From assembly GCA_902729315.2 (NCBI GenBank), contig LR746281.1, forward strand, positions 4,276,501-4,340,500: DNA of 64,000 nucleotides, in the 5' to 3' direction. Under the pieces are notes generated by a model. The model ran no database searches, had not been told where the DNA came from, and saw nothing but the letters and a program-made list of their open reading frames with translations. Shown here in pieces: positions 39,536-50,989 of this stretch (within the stretch, counting starts at the first letter, position 1; every line of letters starts with the position of its first letter). Source of the DNA: Spirodela intermedia. Taxonomy: Eukaryota > Streptophyta > Magnoliopsida > Alismatales > Araceae. The translations under genes were made by a program, and so were the position numbers.

Positions 39536-41449
39536 TGATAAGTCTTCATTATCACAAGTTAATAATTAATAAATAATATAAATTTACCTTTAAATCATGA
39601 TAAATATAAATATTTATGTTACATTATGAAAATTAGTTTTTAGTTGATTAATGTGATTTTTTGATTAATTATGTGATTTTATTCAAATTTATATGATTTT
39701 TATAATCTTATTTTGAGATAAATAAAGAATAAGAAAATAAAATAAAAAAATAGAAAAAAGGGGGGGGGGCTCGACTAGTAGGGCCCACAAGTGGGTTGGA
39801 AGTCTAGTTGGGGCAAAGCCACAAGTAAGGACTCAAGCAGCTATGGACCGATGGTGACAAATGTGTGCCACTCTCTTTCCACATTATTGGTGCCTAGGGA
39901 GCTGTGAGGCAAAGAATAGTTGTACATGTGAGAAAATGACTCATTGGCCCTAAATGTGATATTACTATATATTCGCCCAAAACTTTGACATACAACTAAT
40001 GTGGGACTAAACCTACATCACACCTTCCCTAGAATAATTTTATTTATTAATACCTAAAATATCCCTTAGTTATAATAAGGATATACCATGATGATGTCAC
40101 TTTATAAGGATATTAGAGTACTTACTTTACTCTCTCTCATGTAGGCAAGTAATCTGCATGGATTCAAATCTTACTAAAGCCAAAACTCACATTTTTATTT
40201 GATTAAATCACGACTTTCCTATAGATCACTGGTGAAGGATTAAGCTAGTAGAATCGCTCGATCATCAATAGAAATCTCATCAGCATGATTTGTAAAGTAT
40301 TGTTATTAAAATTGTTGAATGATTCATGATAAAAAGATCATGAATCCATCAAGTAAAGCATCTTTATTTGATCAATGAACAAGACGTCATCGAAAAGACG
40401 ACGATCTACTAAGAGATGAGTTGCCACATCTTGAGAGCATACTAAATGTAATAAAGAGCCGTTTCTTCCTAAACAGATCTGAGGATGAAGCTCTCTAACA
40501 CCTGTCCCACCTCCATCTAGCCCTCTTCGTCGAGTGACAGACTCCAGAGAGCCACAAAGTTGCCATTTTTCTACTCTACTAAGTGACAATCATCGGAGAT
40601 GATTTGATGACGCATTTCATTGGTCTCTAGGATTCGTAAGAAATCTAGAGTTTGCCCACATCATCTTTGTCTAAGGAGAGCTTTCGAGGCCATGGACATT
40701 GCATGACAATTCTTTTGAATGCTTAGGATTCTACTACATCACTGATGCATCATTGATGCATTGCTGTCGCGATGCTAGAACTCTATTTTATTATTTTTTA
40801 ATTAGTTTAACTTTTGCCATCATTTTCTAAACTTTGAAAGGAGATCAAGTGAATGCCTAGGTTGTCTATATTCAAAGAAAGTCTTTGAGGTCGTTAACAA
40901 TGACCCTCCCAAACACAGAATTATGATGATCATTGTCACAAAGTTAGAACTCTGCTTTTTCTATTTTCAACTTAACTTTTGCTTCATTTAATGATAATTT
41001 GTGGGATTTATAATTATCAAACTATTTTTTATTCAATTAACAATTCTTTTGACTTTTACAAATCTTAATTTGATCAATTAAATCATTGATAGGGTGTTGA
41101 ATCATTAGATTAAATTTTATTTCCACTCGATTCGTATTCATTAGGTGTTGAAGTTGTTATGATATACACACCCTTATTTTCTTTTTTGATGAATTTTAAA
41201 TATATTTCATTGTCATTTCTTAATTTAAAGATCATAAAAAATCATAATTTTTCAGGAAAATTCCAAAAAATTACTCGATATTATATTACATCCCTCTAAT
41301 TGACCTAGAAAATTCCTACTATTTAGAATTTTTATTGAATTATAATTGATATATTTTTTTAGAAATACTTAATATTTGAAAATTAGTATTTTCTAATTTT
41401 ATAAATTTTAAGTTTATGTCATTTACTATACAACAACTAAGTCACATCA
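39536..41449 (+). repeat. Solo LTR of family B (LTR-2)
   Basis: 1914 bp from TGATAAGTCTTC to ACATCA, flanked on both sides by the 5-bp target-site duplication TTCAT (39531-39535 and 41450-41454). Older subtype carrying the roughly 100-bp segment with GATGATGTCAC. Two diverged, separated copies of the 144-bp unit at about 40630-40940. Strong CpG decay. A G10 run lies at 39760-39769. Confidence 0.9.
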
Positions 41450-42439
41450 TTCATCATGGTCTTATTATTGTTATTGATCATTCTTTTAGAACTCTCAATC
41501 ATCTCTTTGGTCTCTATCACATTTTTTGTGATTGGCATATTGACATGACTGAGTCATTGTATAGTAAATCATGTAAATTTAAAATTTATAAAACTAGAAA
41601 AAAATAATTTTAGATATTTAGAAGTATTTCTAAATAGATATATTAATTATAATTCAATAAAATTTCTAAAAATAATAGGAAATTTTCAAGTTAATCATAG
41701 GGATGTAATATAATACTGGGTATTTGTTTAATTTTTTTCTCAAATAAGAATTTTTTCATACATTTTAAATTATGAAATAAAAATAAAATATTTTTAAAAT
41801 TCACAAAAAAGGAAAATAAGCATGCAAACATCAAGATGATGTCACCATCTGATGAACATGAATCAAGCAAAAACAAAATTTTACTTGACGATTCTTAAGT
41901 AAGCAATTATAAATAATTTAATTAATCAAATTAAGATTTATTAAAGTTGAAAGAATCTTCATTGAATGAAGAATAATTTAGTGGATTTAAGTCACATGAA
42001 TTATCATTAAATGAAACAAAAATTAAATTGAAAGTAGGAAAATAAAATTCTAATGTTGTGGTAGTGATGCATCAATGATGCTTCAAAATCCTAAATGTTT
42101 GAAAAGATTGTCGTGCAATGTCCATAATCTTGAAGGCTCTCCTTGAACAAGGTGGATGTGAGCAATCTCTTGATTTTATTGTAAAGTCTAGATATCAATG
42201 AAATAAGTCATCAAATCATCTTCGATAGTTGTCACCCAACAAAGTCAAAAAATGATGACTTTACAACTCTCTGGTAGTTGTCACCCAATGAAAAAGAGTG
42301 AGATAGAAGTAAGGTGCATGTCAAGAAACTTCATCCTCAGGTTTGCGCAACAACAAATGGTTCTTCATCGCATCTGGTATGCTCTTAAGAGGTGGTGACT
42401 CATCTCCCGACACATCATTCTCTTTCTGATGATGGCTTG

Positions 42440-44163
42440 TGACATGACTTAGTTGTTGTGTAGTAAATCATGCAAGTTGTATACTAATTTTCAGATATTT
42501 AGAAATATTTTCGAAAACATATATCAATTATAATTTAATAAAAATTTCAAAATTAGTGATAACTTTTTAGATTGATCACAGATATGTAATATAATAGTAG
42601 GTATTTTTTCAAAATCTTTCTCAAAAAATATGATTTTTTATGAATTTTATACTATAAAATGAAAATAAAATATATTTAAAATTTACAAAAAAGGGAAATA
42701 AGGGTGTAGACATCAAGCTGACATTAGCACCTGACAAACATAAATCAGACAAAAATAGAGTTCCACCTAGTAATTCTTACATAAGTGATTACAAATAACT
42801 TAATTGATCAAATTAAGATCTATAAAATCTAAAAGAATCGTAATTGAATGAAGTATAACTTAGTAAATTTAAATCACAAAAATTATTACTAAATGAAGTA
42901 AAAATTAAGTTGAAAGTAGAAAAATATAATTCTGGCATCGTGACAATGATACATCGGTGATGCACCAGAATCTTGAGTATTGATAGGATTGTTGTGTAGT
43001 GTCTATGGCCTCGAAAGCTCTCCTTAGATAAGGAAAGACAGACAACTCTAGATCTCTTTGTAAAGTCTAGAGATTAATAGAATGGGTCATAGAATCATCT
43101 CTAATGACTATCACCTGACAGAGTAGAAAAATGACAACTTAGCGGCTCTTTGGCAGCTATCACCCAACAAAAAAGAGTTGGATAGAAGTGGGGCATATGT
43201 TAGAGAGCTTCATCCTCAAGTCCACATAGCAAGAGGAGGTTCTTCATTGCATCTATTATGCTCTCAAAAGATGGTGACTTGTCTCTCGGTAAATCATCCT
43301 CTTCTCGATGACAGCTTATTTATTGATCAATTGGAGATGATTTACTTGATAGATTTGTGATCCTATTATTGTGAATTGTTTAGTAATTTTAGTAACAATA
43401 CTTTGTAAATTGCATTGGAGAGATTTTTGCCGATGATCTAGTGATTTTAATGACTTAATCATTCACCAACGATCTATAGGAAAATCGTGATAATTAGATA
43501 AAAATAAGGGTTTTGGTTCTAGAAGGATTTGAACCCACGCTAGTTGTCTATATGTATGAGAGAGATTAAAATAAGTACTCTAATGCCTTTATCAAGTGAC
43601 GTCATCATGGTATATCTTTATTATAATAAAGGGGTAATTTAGGTATTAAAATCTTTGAACCCTTTCAAGGGAAGGTGTAACGTGAGTTTAGTCCCACATT
43701 ACTTGTGTGCTGAAGTTTTGTACGAATATATAGTACTATCACATTTGCAAGTAATGAGTTCTTTTCTCTCATGTGTACAACCACTCTTTATCCCATAGTT
43801 GGTTGGCTACCAATGATGTGGAAGGAGAGTAGCACACATGTGCCCTCATTGGTCCTAGCCACTTGAGTCCCTACTCATAGCCCCTTCTAATTATGCTTTC
43901 GACCAACTTGTAGGCTCAACTAGTCAGCAAGTCCATCCCTTTTGTTATATTTTTATTTTATTTTATTTTTCTTTATTTATCTCAAAAATAAGACTATAAA
44001 AATCATATAAATTTATAGAAAATTATAGAGTTAGCCAAAAAATCATGTTAATCAATTGAAAATCACTTTTCACATTTTAACACAAATATAAGTCTATTTA
44101 TCATGACTTAAGGCTAAAATTATATCACTTACTAATTACTAACTCATGATAATGAAGACATTA
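42440..44163 (-). repeat. Solo LTR of family B nested in LTR-3 (LTR-4)
   Basis: Starts TGACATGACTTAG and ends near GATAATGAAGACATTA (a terminus missing the usual TATCA). Flanks GCTTG (42435-42439) and GTTTG (44164-44168) fit a target-site duplication with one change, and LTR-3 sequence resumes directly after. Older subtype, with TGACGTCATCATGG at about 43600. Confidence 0.85.
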
Positions 44164-44395
44164 GTTTGTTCACTAATTAATTAGAGATACTTTACTCAAT
44201 AGATTCATGATCCTTTTATCACAAATCATTTAGTAATTTTAGTAAGAATACTTTGTGAATCGTATGGACAAGATTTTTTGTTGATGATTGAGTGATTCTA
44301 GCGGCTTCATCCTTCACTAGGGATCTACAGGAAAGTCATGATTCAATCAATTAAAATACAAGTTTTGGCTCTAATAAGATTTGAACATGTGCTGG

Positions 44396-46018
44396 TGACG
44401 TGACTTAGTCATTGTATATTAAATCGCACAAATATAAAATTTATAAAACTAGAAAATATAGTTTTTTGAATATTTAGAAGTATTTCTAAACAAATATATT
44501 AATTATAATTCAATAAAACCTTCAAAAAATAATAATAATTTTCCAGGTCGATCATAGGGATGTAAATAATATTTGGTAATTTTTCTCAAAGAATACTATT
44601 TTATATGAATTTTATACTAAGAAATAAAAAGGAAATATATTTAAAATTCACAAAAAAGGGAAATAAGAGTGCGGATGTCAGGATGATGTCAGTACCCAAT
44701 GAACGTAAATTGGGCAGAAATAGAGTTCCACTTGACGATTTTTATGTAAGCGATTACAGACGATTTAATTGATCAAATTTAAATCTATAAAAGCTGAAAA
44801 ATCATAATGAAATGAAGTGTATCTTGGTAAATTTAAAATCAATAAATTATCACTAAATGAAGCGTAAAGTAAGTTGAAAGTAAGAAAATAGAATTCCAGC
44901 ATCGCGGCGGCAATGCGTCGGCAATGCACCGAAATCTTGAGCATTCGAGAGGATCGTCATGTAGTGTCCACAATCTCGAAGGCTCTCCTTAGATAAAAAC
45001 GACGTGGGCAATCTCTAGATCTCCTTTCGAAGTCTAGGGATCAATGAAATGGGTCGTCGACTTGTCTTCGGCAGCTGTCACCTGACAGAGTAGAAAAATA
45101 GTGACTTTACGGCTCTCCGGCGGCTGTCACCCAACGGAGAGGAGTTGGATGGAGGTGGGGCGCGTGTTAGGGAGCTTCATCTTCAAGTCCACACAGCAAG
45201 AGAAGGCTCTTCATCACATCCGGTATGCTCTCAAAAGGTGGCAACTCATCTCCTAGTAGATCGTCTTCTTCTTGACGACAACTTGTTCATCGATCAATCG
45301 GAAATAATTTACTCGATGGATTTACGATCCTTTTATTGCGAATCCTTCAGCAATTTTAGTAACAATACTTTGTGAATCGCGTTGACGAGATTTTCGCCAA
45401 TGATCTAGCAATTCTAGTTGCTTAATCCTTCACCAATGATTTGTAAGAAAGTCGCGATAATCAGATAAAAATATGAGTTTTGACTCTAAGAAGATTCAAA
45501 CCCACGCCGGTTTCCCTGCCTCTTCTAAGGAAGGTGACGGATTTAGTCCCACATTAGTTGTGCACTGAATTTTTGGGTGAATATATAGTAATATTATATT
45601 TCTAAGCAAACTCCCTTTCTCGCGTGTGTACAACCACTCCTTGCCCCACAACCGACTGGCCACTAGTGACATGGAAGGGGAGTGGCGCACATGTTCCCCC
45701 ATTAGTATAAGCCGCTCGAGCCCTTGCTCGTGACTTCTCCCCAATTGCACTTTCGACCTGCTTATAGGTCCAGCTGGCTGGCAGGTCCCCCTATTTTATA
45801 ATATTTTAATTTTAATTTATTTTCCTTTATTTATCTCAAAAATAAGATTATAAAAATCATATAAATTTGTATAAAATCACATAATTACCCAAAAATTCAT
45901 GTTAATCAATTGAAAACCACTTTTCACATTTTAACACAAACATAAGTTTATTTATCATGAGTTAAGGCTAAAACTATATTATTTACTAATTATTAACTCA
46001 TGATAATGAAGACTATCA
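44396..46018 (-). repeat. Solo LTR of family B nested in LTR-3 (LTR-5)
   Basis: 1623 bp from TGACGTGACTTAG to GAAGACTATCA, with a perfect target-site duplication GCTGG (44391-44395 and 46019-46023). Lacks the TGACGTCA-containing segment, so it belongs to the younger subtype. CpG sites are better preserved than in its host LTR-3. Confidence 0.9.
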
Positions 46019-46717
46019 GCTGGTCACCCATTTGCATAAAAAAGATTGAAATTATTACTCTAATACTTTTATAAACTAACGTCATCATGGTATATCTCTA
46101 TTATAACTAAGGGGTCTTTTAGGTATTAAAATAAATAAAATATTTTGGGAAGGTGTGATGAGTTTAATCCCACATCAATTGTACATCAAAGTTTTGGATG
46201 AATATATAGTAATATCAATTTTAGAAGCAATGAGTCCCTTTCTTACATGTATGACCACTCCTTGCCCCACAACTAGCTGGCCACTAGTGACCTAGAAGGA
46301 GAGTGGCGCACACATGTCCCATCAGTCCAATTACCCTTAACTATCTTACTTTTACTATCCACTCTAGACTTAGAGCATTAGTCAGTCACAACCCTACTCG
46401 TATCTCCCCCCAATTGCACGTCCGACCCACTTGCAAGCCTAGTTGGCTAGTGGGCCCCCTTTTTTTTCTATATATATTTTTATTTTGATTTGTTTATCTT
46501 TATTTATCTCAAAAATAGGACTATAAAAATCATATAAATTTGTATAAAATCACATAATTAACCAAAAATTCACATTAATTAACTGAAAACTATTTTTCAC
46601 AATTTAACATAAATATAGGTTTATTTATTATAAGTTAAGGCTAAAAAATATATTATTTATTAATTATTAACTCATCATAATGAACACTTATCACATAATA
46701 ATCTTTATCACTATTTT

Positions 46718-48370
46718 CTATTAAGTCTTCATTATCATGAGTTAGTAATTAATTAATAATATATTTTAAGTCTCAACTCATGATAAATAGATTTATACTT
46801 GTGCTAAATTATAAAAAATAGTTTTTAATTGGCTAATATAAACTTTTAAATAATTATGTGATTCTGTGTGAATTGATATAACTGTTATAATCATATTTTT
46901 GAGATAAATGAAAAGAAATAAAATAAAATAAAAATACAAAAAAAAAGAAGAAACCCATGGGCCAACTAGATCCACAAGTGGGTCAAATTCACAATTAGGT
47001 AAAGCCACAAGTAAGGAGCTTGATCAACTAAGGACTAGTAGGACACACATGTGCGTCACACCCCTTCTATATCACTAGTGGTCAATTGGGAATATGATAA
47101 GGAGTGGTCATACACATGTGGAAGAGAGAGAGAGTTATTGATTAAAAAATCTTTAATTATTATATATTCATCGCATAACTCAAAAAATAACTAATGTGGT
47201 ACTAAACCTGCTCACAACTTCAAAGAAATTTTTTGATAATTTTAATACCAAGAATATCCCTTATTTATGAAAAGGAGATACCCTTATGACATCACTTAAT
47301 AAGAATATTTGCATACTTATTTCACTCTCTCTCATGTAGGCAAGCGACCAATGAGGGTTCAAATCCAACTAAAACTAAAACTCATATTTTTATATAATCA
47401 AACTATGATTTTCTCATAATCAAACTATGATTTTCTCACAGATTATGAGTTAACAATTAAGTTGTTCAAATTGCTAAATCATCAATGAAAATGTCATCAA
47501 TATGATTTGTAAAATATTATTAGTAAAATTATCAAATCATTCTAGATAAAAGGATTGCAAATATATCAAGTAAATTATCTCCAATTGATCGATGAATAAC
47601 TCATCATCAAGAAGGTGATGATTTATCAATAAATAAGTTCTCACCTCTCAAGAGCATACCAAATGTAATAAAGAGTCTGTTTTTATGACATGGACTTGAG
47701 GATGAAGCTCCCTAAGGTGCACACCACCTCCATTGAGATTATTTCCATTGGGTGACAGTCATCAAAGATTCACAAATTTGTCACTTTTTCACTTCTCCAA
47801 GTAACAGCCACCGAAGACAATTGTTCTACCTCATTGATTTCTAGACTTCACATAAAGATCTAGAGATTGTCCACGTCATCTTTGTCCAAGGAGAGTCTTT
47901 GACGCGATTGACATTATATGATAATTTTTTTTAACAAATAGAATTTTGACGATTACCATTATGAGGCTAAAACTCTAACTTTTTTACTTTAAACTATCTT
48001 TTTTCTAAATCTAATAATAGCTTGTATGATTTCAAGTTTCAAAAATCTTCTTCATTCAAGTACCATTCCTCTATTTTTTTACAAATCTTAATTTGATCTA
48101 TTAAATCATTCATAATTACTTACATAATAATTAGTAGATAAAACTCTATTTTCACTTAATTCACATATGTTAGGCCATTGATGTCATTTTGACATCTGCA
48201 CCCTTATTTTCCTTTTTGTAAATTATATCTATATATTATCTTTATTATAAAGTCTAAAATAAGAAAAAATCATATTTTTTTGTAAAAATATCTAAAACAT
48301 TACTCAATATTATGTTACATCCTTGTCATTGACTTATAAATTCTTCACTATTTTTGAAACCTTTTATTTA
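46718..48370 (+). repeat. Family-B LTR fragment (LTR-6), 3' truncated
   Basis: Begins near TTAAGTCTTCATTATCATGAG (terminal TGA degraded) and stays alignable to about 48370. The last 130 bp or so of the LTR are missing. Older subtype, heavily decayed. Confidence 0.8.
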
Positions 48371-49009
48371 AACTCTGTAACTCTACAATTCATTAAAGCA
48401 TCAGCCATGGTCATAACCAACTACACTTCTCTAGCCCCCTAGTAATATAGTTCAACCAACTCTTATGACTGTATTTGTACCATTGAATTAAAAAATGCAA
48501 CCTCATGTCACATTTCTAATATCAATGAAGAGCGGAGTGAATTATTTCACATACTCTTACATCAATCTCATGTGCTTCCATCACTAGAATATATTACATG
48601 CTATCCAAGCATCGTTAGTGGATAGAAATTAGTCCTTCACCCCTTGACAAAGTCTCCTTAGTCTCAATGGAGGGTCTAGTTTGGTCTTCCATTTGCGTTT
48701 GCAACCAAAATTTAGTATCTGATATAAGATACATGCTTACTAGCAAAAACTTTTGTACCTCTAATGTGTGCATCACCTTAAAACATAGATCCAAGTCACA
48801 TAGGAAATTCTCAATTTTCTAGATATTATGTACCTACGAATGCCTTTTGCTTTATGTCAATGAGTATTTGAACAACACTTGGTCTGCAATGAATCTTTCC
48901 ACCATGTTGAGTTAGAGTAGGTGACTACATTATCTGAAGGCCATTGCACATCCTTCAATTACTTTTTTAACACATGGAAATGGGCTTCCACAATCTCCAT
49001 TGTGGTGGC
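48371..49009 (-). pseudogene. Fossil Ty3/gypsy gag, C-terminal portion
   Basis: Minus-strand reading near 48818-48640 gives KIENFLCDLDLCFKVM, then VSMYLISDTKFWLQTQ and RPSIETKETL. This is the Retrotrans_gag pattern (..ENFLWD.E.YF.., ..MYL.GDAKLWW.., ..IETWE..). Stops and frameshifts show decay. Family-B element 49010-57022 is inserted in it, and the N-terminal part continues at 57023-57087. Confidence 0.65.
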
Positions 49010-49088
49010 TGATAAGTCTTCATTATCATGAGTTAATAATTAGTAAATAATATAGTTTTAGCCTTAACTCATGATAAATAGACTTATA
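49010..49088 (+). other. Hairpin at LTR 5' end
   Basis: Perfect 13-bp inverted repeat TATCATGAGTTAA (49024-49036) and TTAACTCATGATA (49064-49076), extended by ATAAGTCT (49012-49019) and AGACTTAT (49080-49087). The same structure is at 55117-55195 and 20588-20666. Confidence 0.9.
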
Positions 49089-49431
49089 TTTGTGTTAAAG
49101 CATGAAAAGTGGTTTTTAGTTGATTAACGTGAATTTTTGGGTAATTATGTGATTTTATACGATTTTTACAGTCTTAGTTTTGAGATAAATGAAGAACAAG
49201 AAATAAAAATAAAAATATTGCAAAATGGGAGGATGCGCCGGCAAGCCGGGCCCGCAAGCGAGTCGGAAGCGCAGTCGGGGAGTAGCCACGAGCAGGGGCT
49301 CGAGCGACTTGCTTGGATCGATAGGGGCACGTGTGTGCCATTCCCCTTCAACGTCACCGGTAGTCAGCCGGCTGTGGGGCAAGGAGTGGTCGTACACGCG
49401 AGAGGACTTTGCCTAGAAAGCTAACTCTATT

Positions 49432-49439
49432 CTATATTC
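49432..49439 (+). promoter_or_regulatory. Putative LTR TATA box
   Basis: CTATATTC. Other family copies read ACTATATATTC at the same place, which supports a conserved core promoter; transcription would start about 30 bp downstream. Confidence 0.4.
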
Positions 49440-49507
49440 GCCCGAATAATCCGCCCACAACCGATGTGAGACTAAATCCACCTTGTAAGGGGCGGGCGAC
49501 CGCCGCG

Positions 49508-49518
49508 GGTTCGAATCC
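49508..49518 (+). promoter_or_regulatory. tRNA B-box-like sequence in LTR
   Basis: GGTTCGAATCC matches the RNA polymerase III B-box consensus exactly. It recurs at 55615-55625 and in decayed form in other LTR copies. No convincing A box precedes it. Confidence 0.4.
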
Positions 49519-50778
49519 TCCCAGAGTCAAAATTCATATATTTTTAACTGATTATCGCGACTTTCCTGCAGATCGCCGGTGAAGGATTAAGCAACCGGAA
49601 TCGCTGGATCATCGGCGAAAATCTCGTCAACGCGATTCGCGGAGCATTGCTACTAAAATTTCTGAACGATTCGCGATAAAAGGATCGCAATCCATCGAGT
49701 AAATCATCTCCGATTGATCGACGAACAAGCCGTCGTCGGGAAGAGGACGATCCGCCGGGAGACCAGTCGCCACCTCCTGAGAGCGTACCAGATGCGATGA
49801 AGAGCCTCCTCTTGCTGCGCGGACCTGAGGATGAAGCTCCCTAACACGCGCCTCACCTCCATCCAGCCCCTCTCCGTCGGGTGACAGCCGCCGGAGAGCC
49901 GCAAAGTCGCCGTTTTTCCGCTCCGCCGGGTGACAGCCGCCGGAGACGATTCGACGACCCACTTCATTGGTCTCTAGACTTCGCGAGAAGATCTAGAGAT
50001 TGCCCACGTCGTCTTTGTCCAAGGAGAGCCTTCGAGGCCGTGGACACTGCACGACGACCCTCCCGAACGCTCAGGATTCCGGTGCATCGCCGACGCGTCG
50101 CCGTCGCGACGCCGGAACTCTGTTTTCCTGCTTTATCTAGAGATTGCCCAAGTCGTCTTTGTCCAAGGAGAGCCTTCGAGGCCGTGGACACTGCACGACG
50201 ATCCTCCCGAACGCTCAGGATTCCGGTGCATCGCCGACGCATCGCCGTCGCGACGCCGGAACTCTGTTTTCCTGCTTTCAATTTAATTTACGCTTCATTT
50301 AGTGATACTTTGTTGATTTTTATTTACCAAACTATACTTCGTTCAATTACGATTCTTCCGGCTTTTACAGATCTTAATTTGATTAATTGAGTCGTCTGTA
50401 ATCGCCTACGTAAGAATCGCCGGGCGGAACTCTGTTTCCGCCTGATTCGCGTTCGCCGGGCGCTGACGTCATCCTGACGTCCGCACCCTTATTTCCTTTT
50501 TTTTTTGTGAATTTTAAATATATTTCCTTTTTATTTCCTAGTATAAAATTCGTAAGAAAATCGTACTCATTGAGAAAAATTCTGAATAATTACCAGATAT
50601 TATATTACATCCCTGTGATCGACCTGGAAAATTACCACTATTTTTGAGATTTTTATTGAATTATAATTGATATATTTATTTTGAAATACTTCTAAATATC
50701 CGAAAATTCGTATTTTCTAGTTTTATAAATTTTAAATTTGCGTGATTTAACATACAACGACTGAGTCACGTCAAATTT

Positions 50779-50796
50779 TGGCGCCGTTGCCGGGGA
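50779..50796 (+). other. Primer-binding site, tRNA-Asp
   Basis: TGGCGCCGTTGCCGGGGA is complementary to the 3' end of plant tRNA-Asp including CCA. It sits 5 bp after the 5' LTR, as common in Athila/Tat elements. Confidence 0.92.
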
Positions 50797-50989
50797 TGTA
50801 TTGCATAATATTTAGTATTTTTCTGTTTTTCTCTTAGAGTACACAAAAAAAAAAAACTTTACTCTTGTTTTATTTTCTTTTTGCCGATTTTTATTAGAAA
50901 AAGGGAACGAAAAGAAGCACGGCAAGGACTGGAGCATCCTGAAGGAGGGTAACAGTTACTAACTTTTTCCCTCGAATTTATTGATTTTT

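Larger units (their letters stand above)
41541..46693 (-). repeat. Family-B LTR (LTR-3), split by two nested solo LTRs
   Basis: Inverted LTR made of 41541-42439, about 44164-44395 and about 46019-46693, together roughly 1.8 kb once the two inserts are removed. Flanks CATAT (41536-41540) and CATAA (46694-46698) fit a slightly decayed target-site duplication. Older subtype, containing ACGTCATCATGGTATATC. No internal region remains. Confidence 0.85.
49010..50773 (+). repeat. 5' LTR of the B element
   Basis: 1764 bp. Order: terminal hairpin (49010-49088), U3, TATA-like box (49432-49439), GGTTCGAATCC box (49508-49518), GC- and CpG-rich block with two 144-bp units (49991-50278), AT-rich end and terminal ACGTCA. 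Open frames on both strands in the GC-rich block reflect base composition and the 3n repeat length. Confidence 0.95.

Noticed and set aside
49500-49530. A tRNA gene suggested by GGTTCGAATCC
   Set aside because: No A box, acceptor stem or anticodon arm could be built around it; only a B-box-like motif is supported.
49627-50390. Open frames of 87-169 codons on both strands of the B LTRs (and 55734-56641)
   Set aside because: They lie in the CpG-rich LTR block with a 3n-length tandem repeat, overlap each other on opposite strands, and are broken in older LTR copies.
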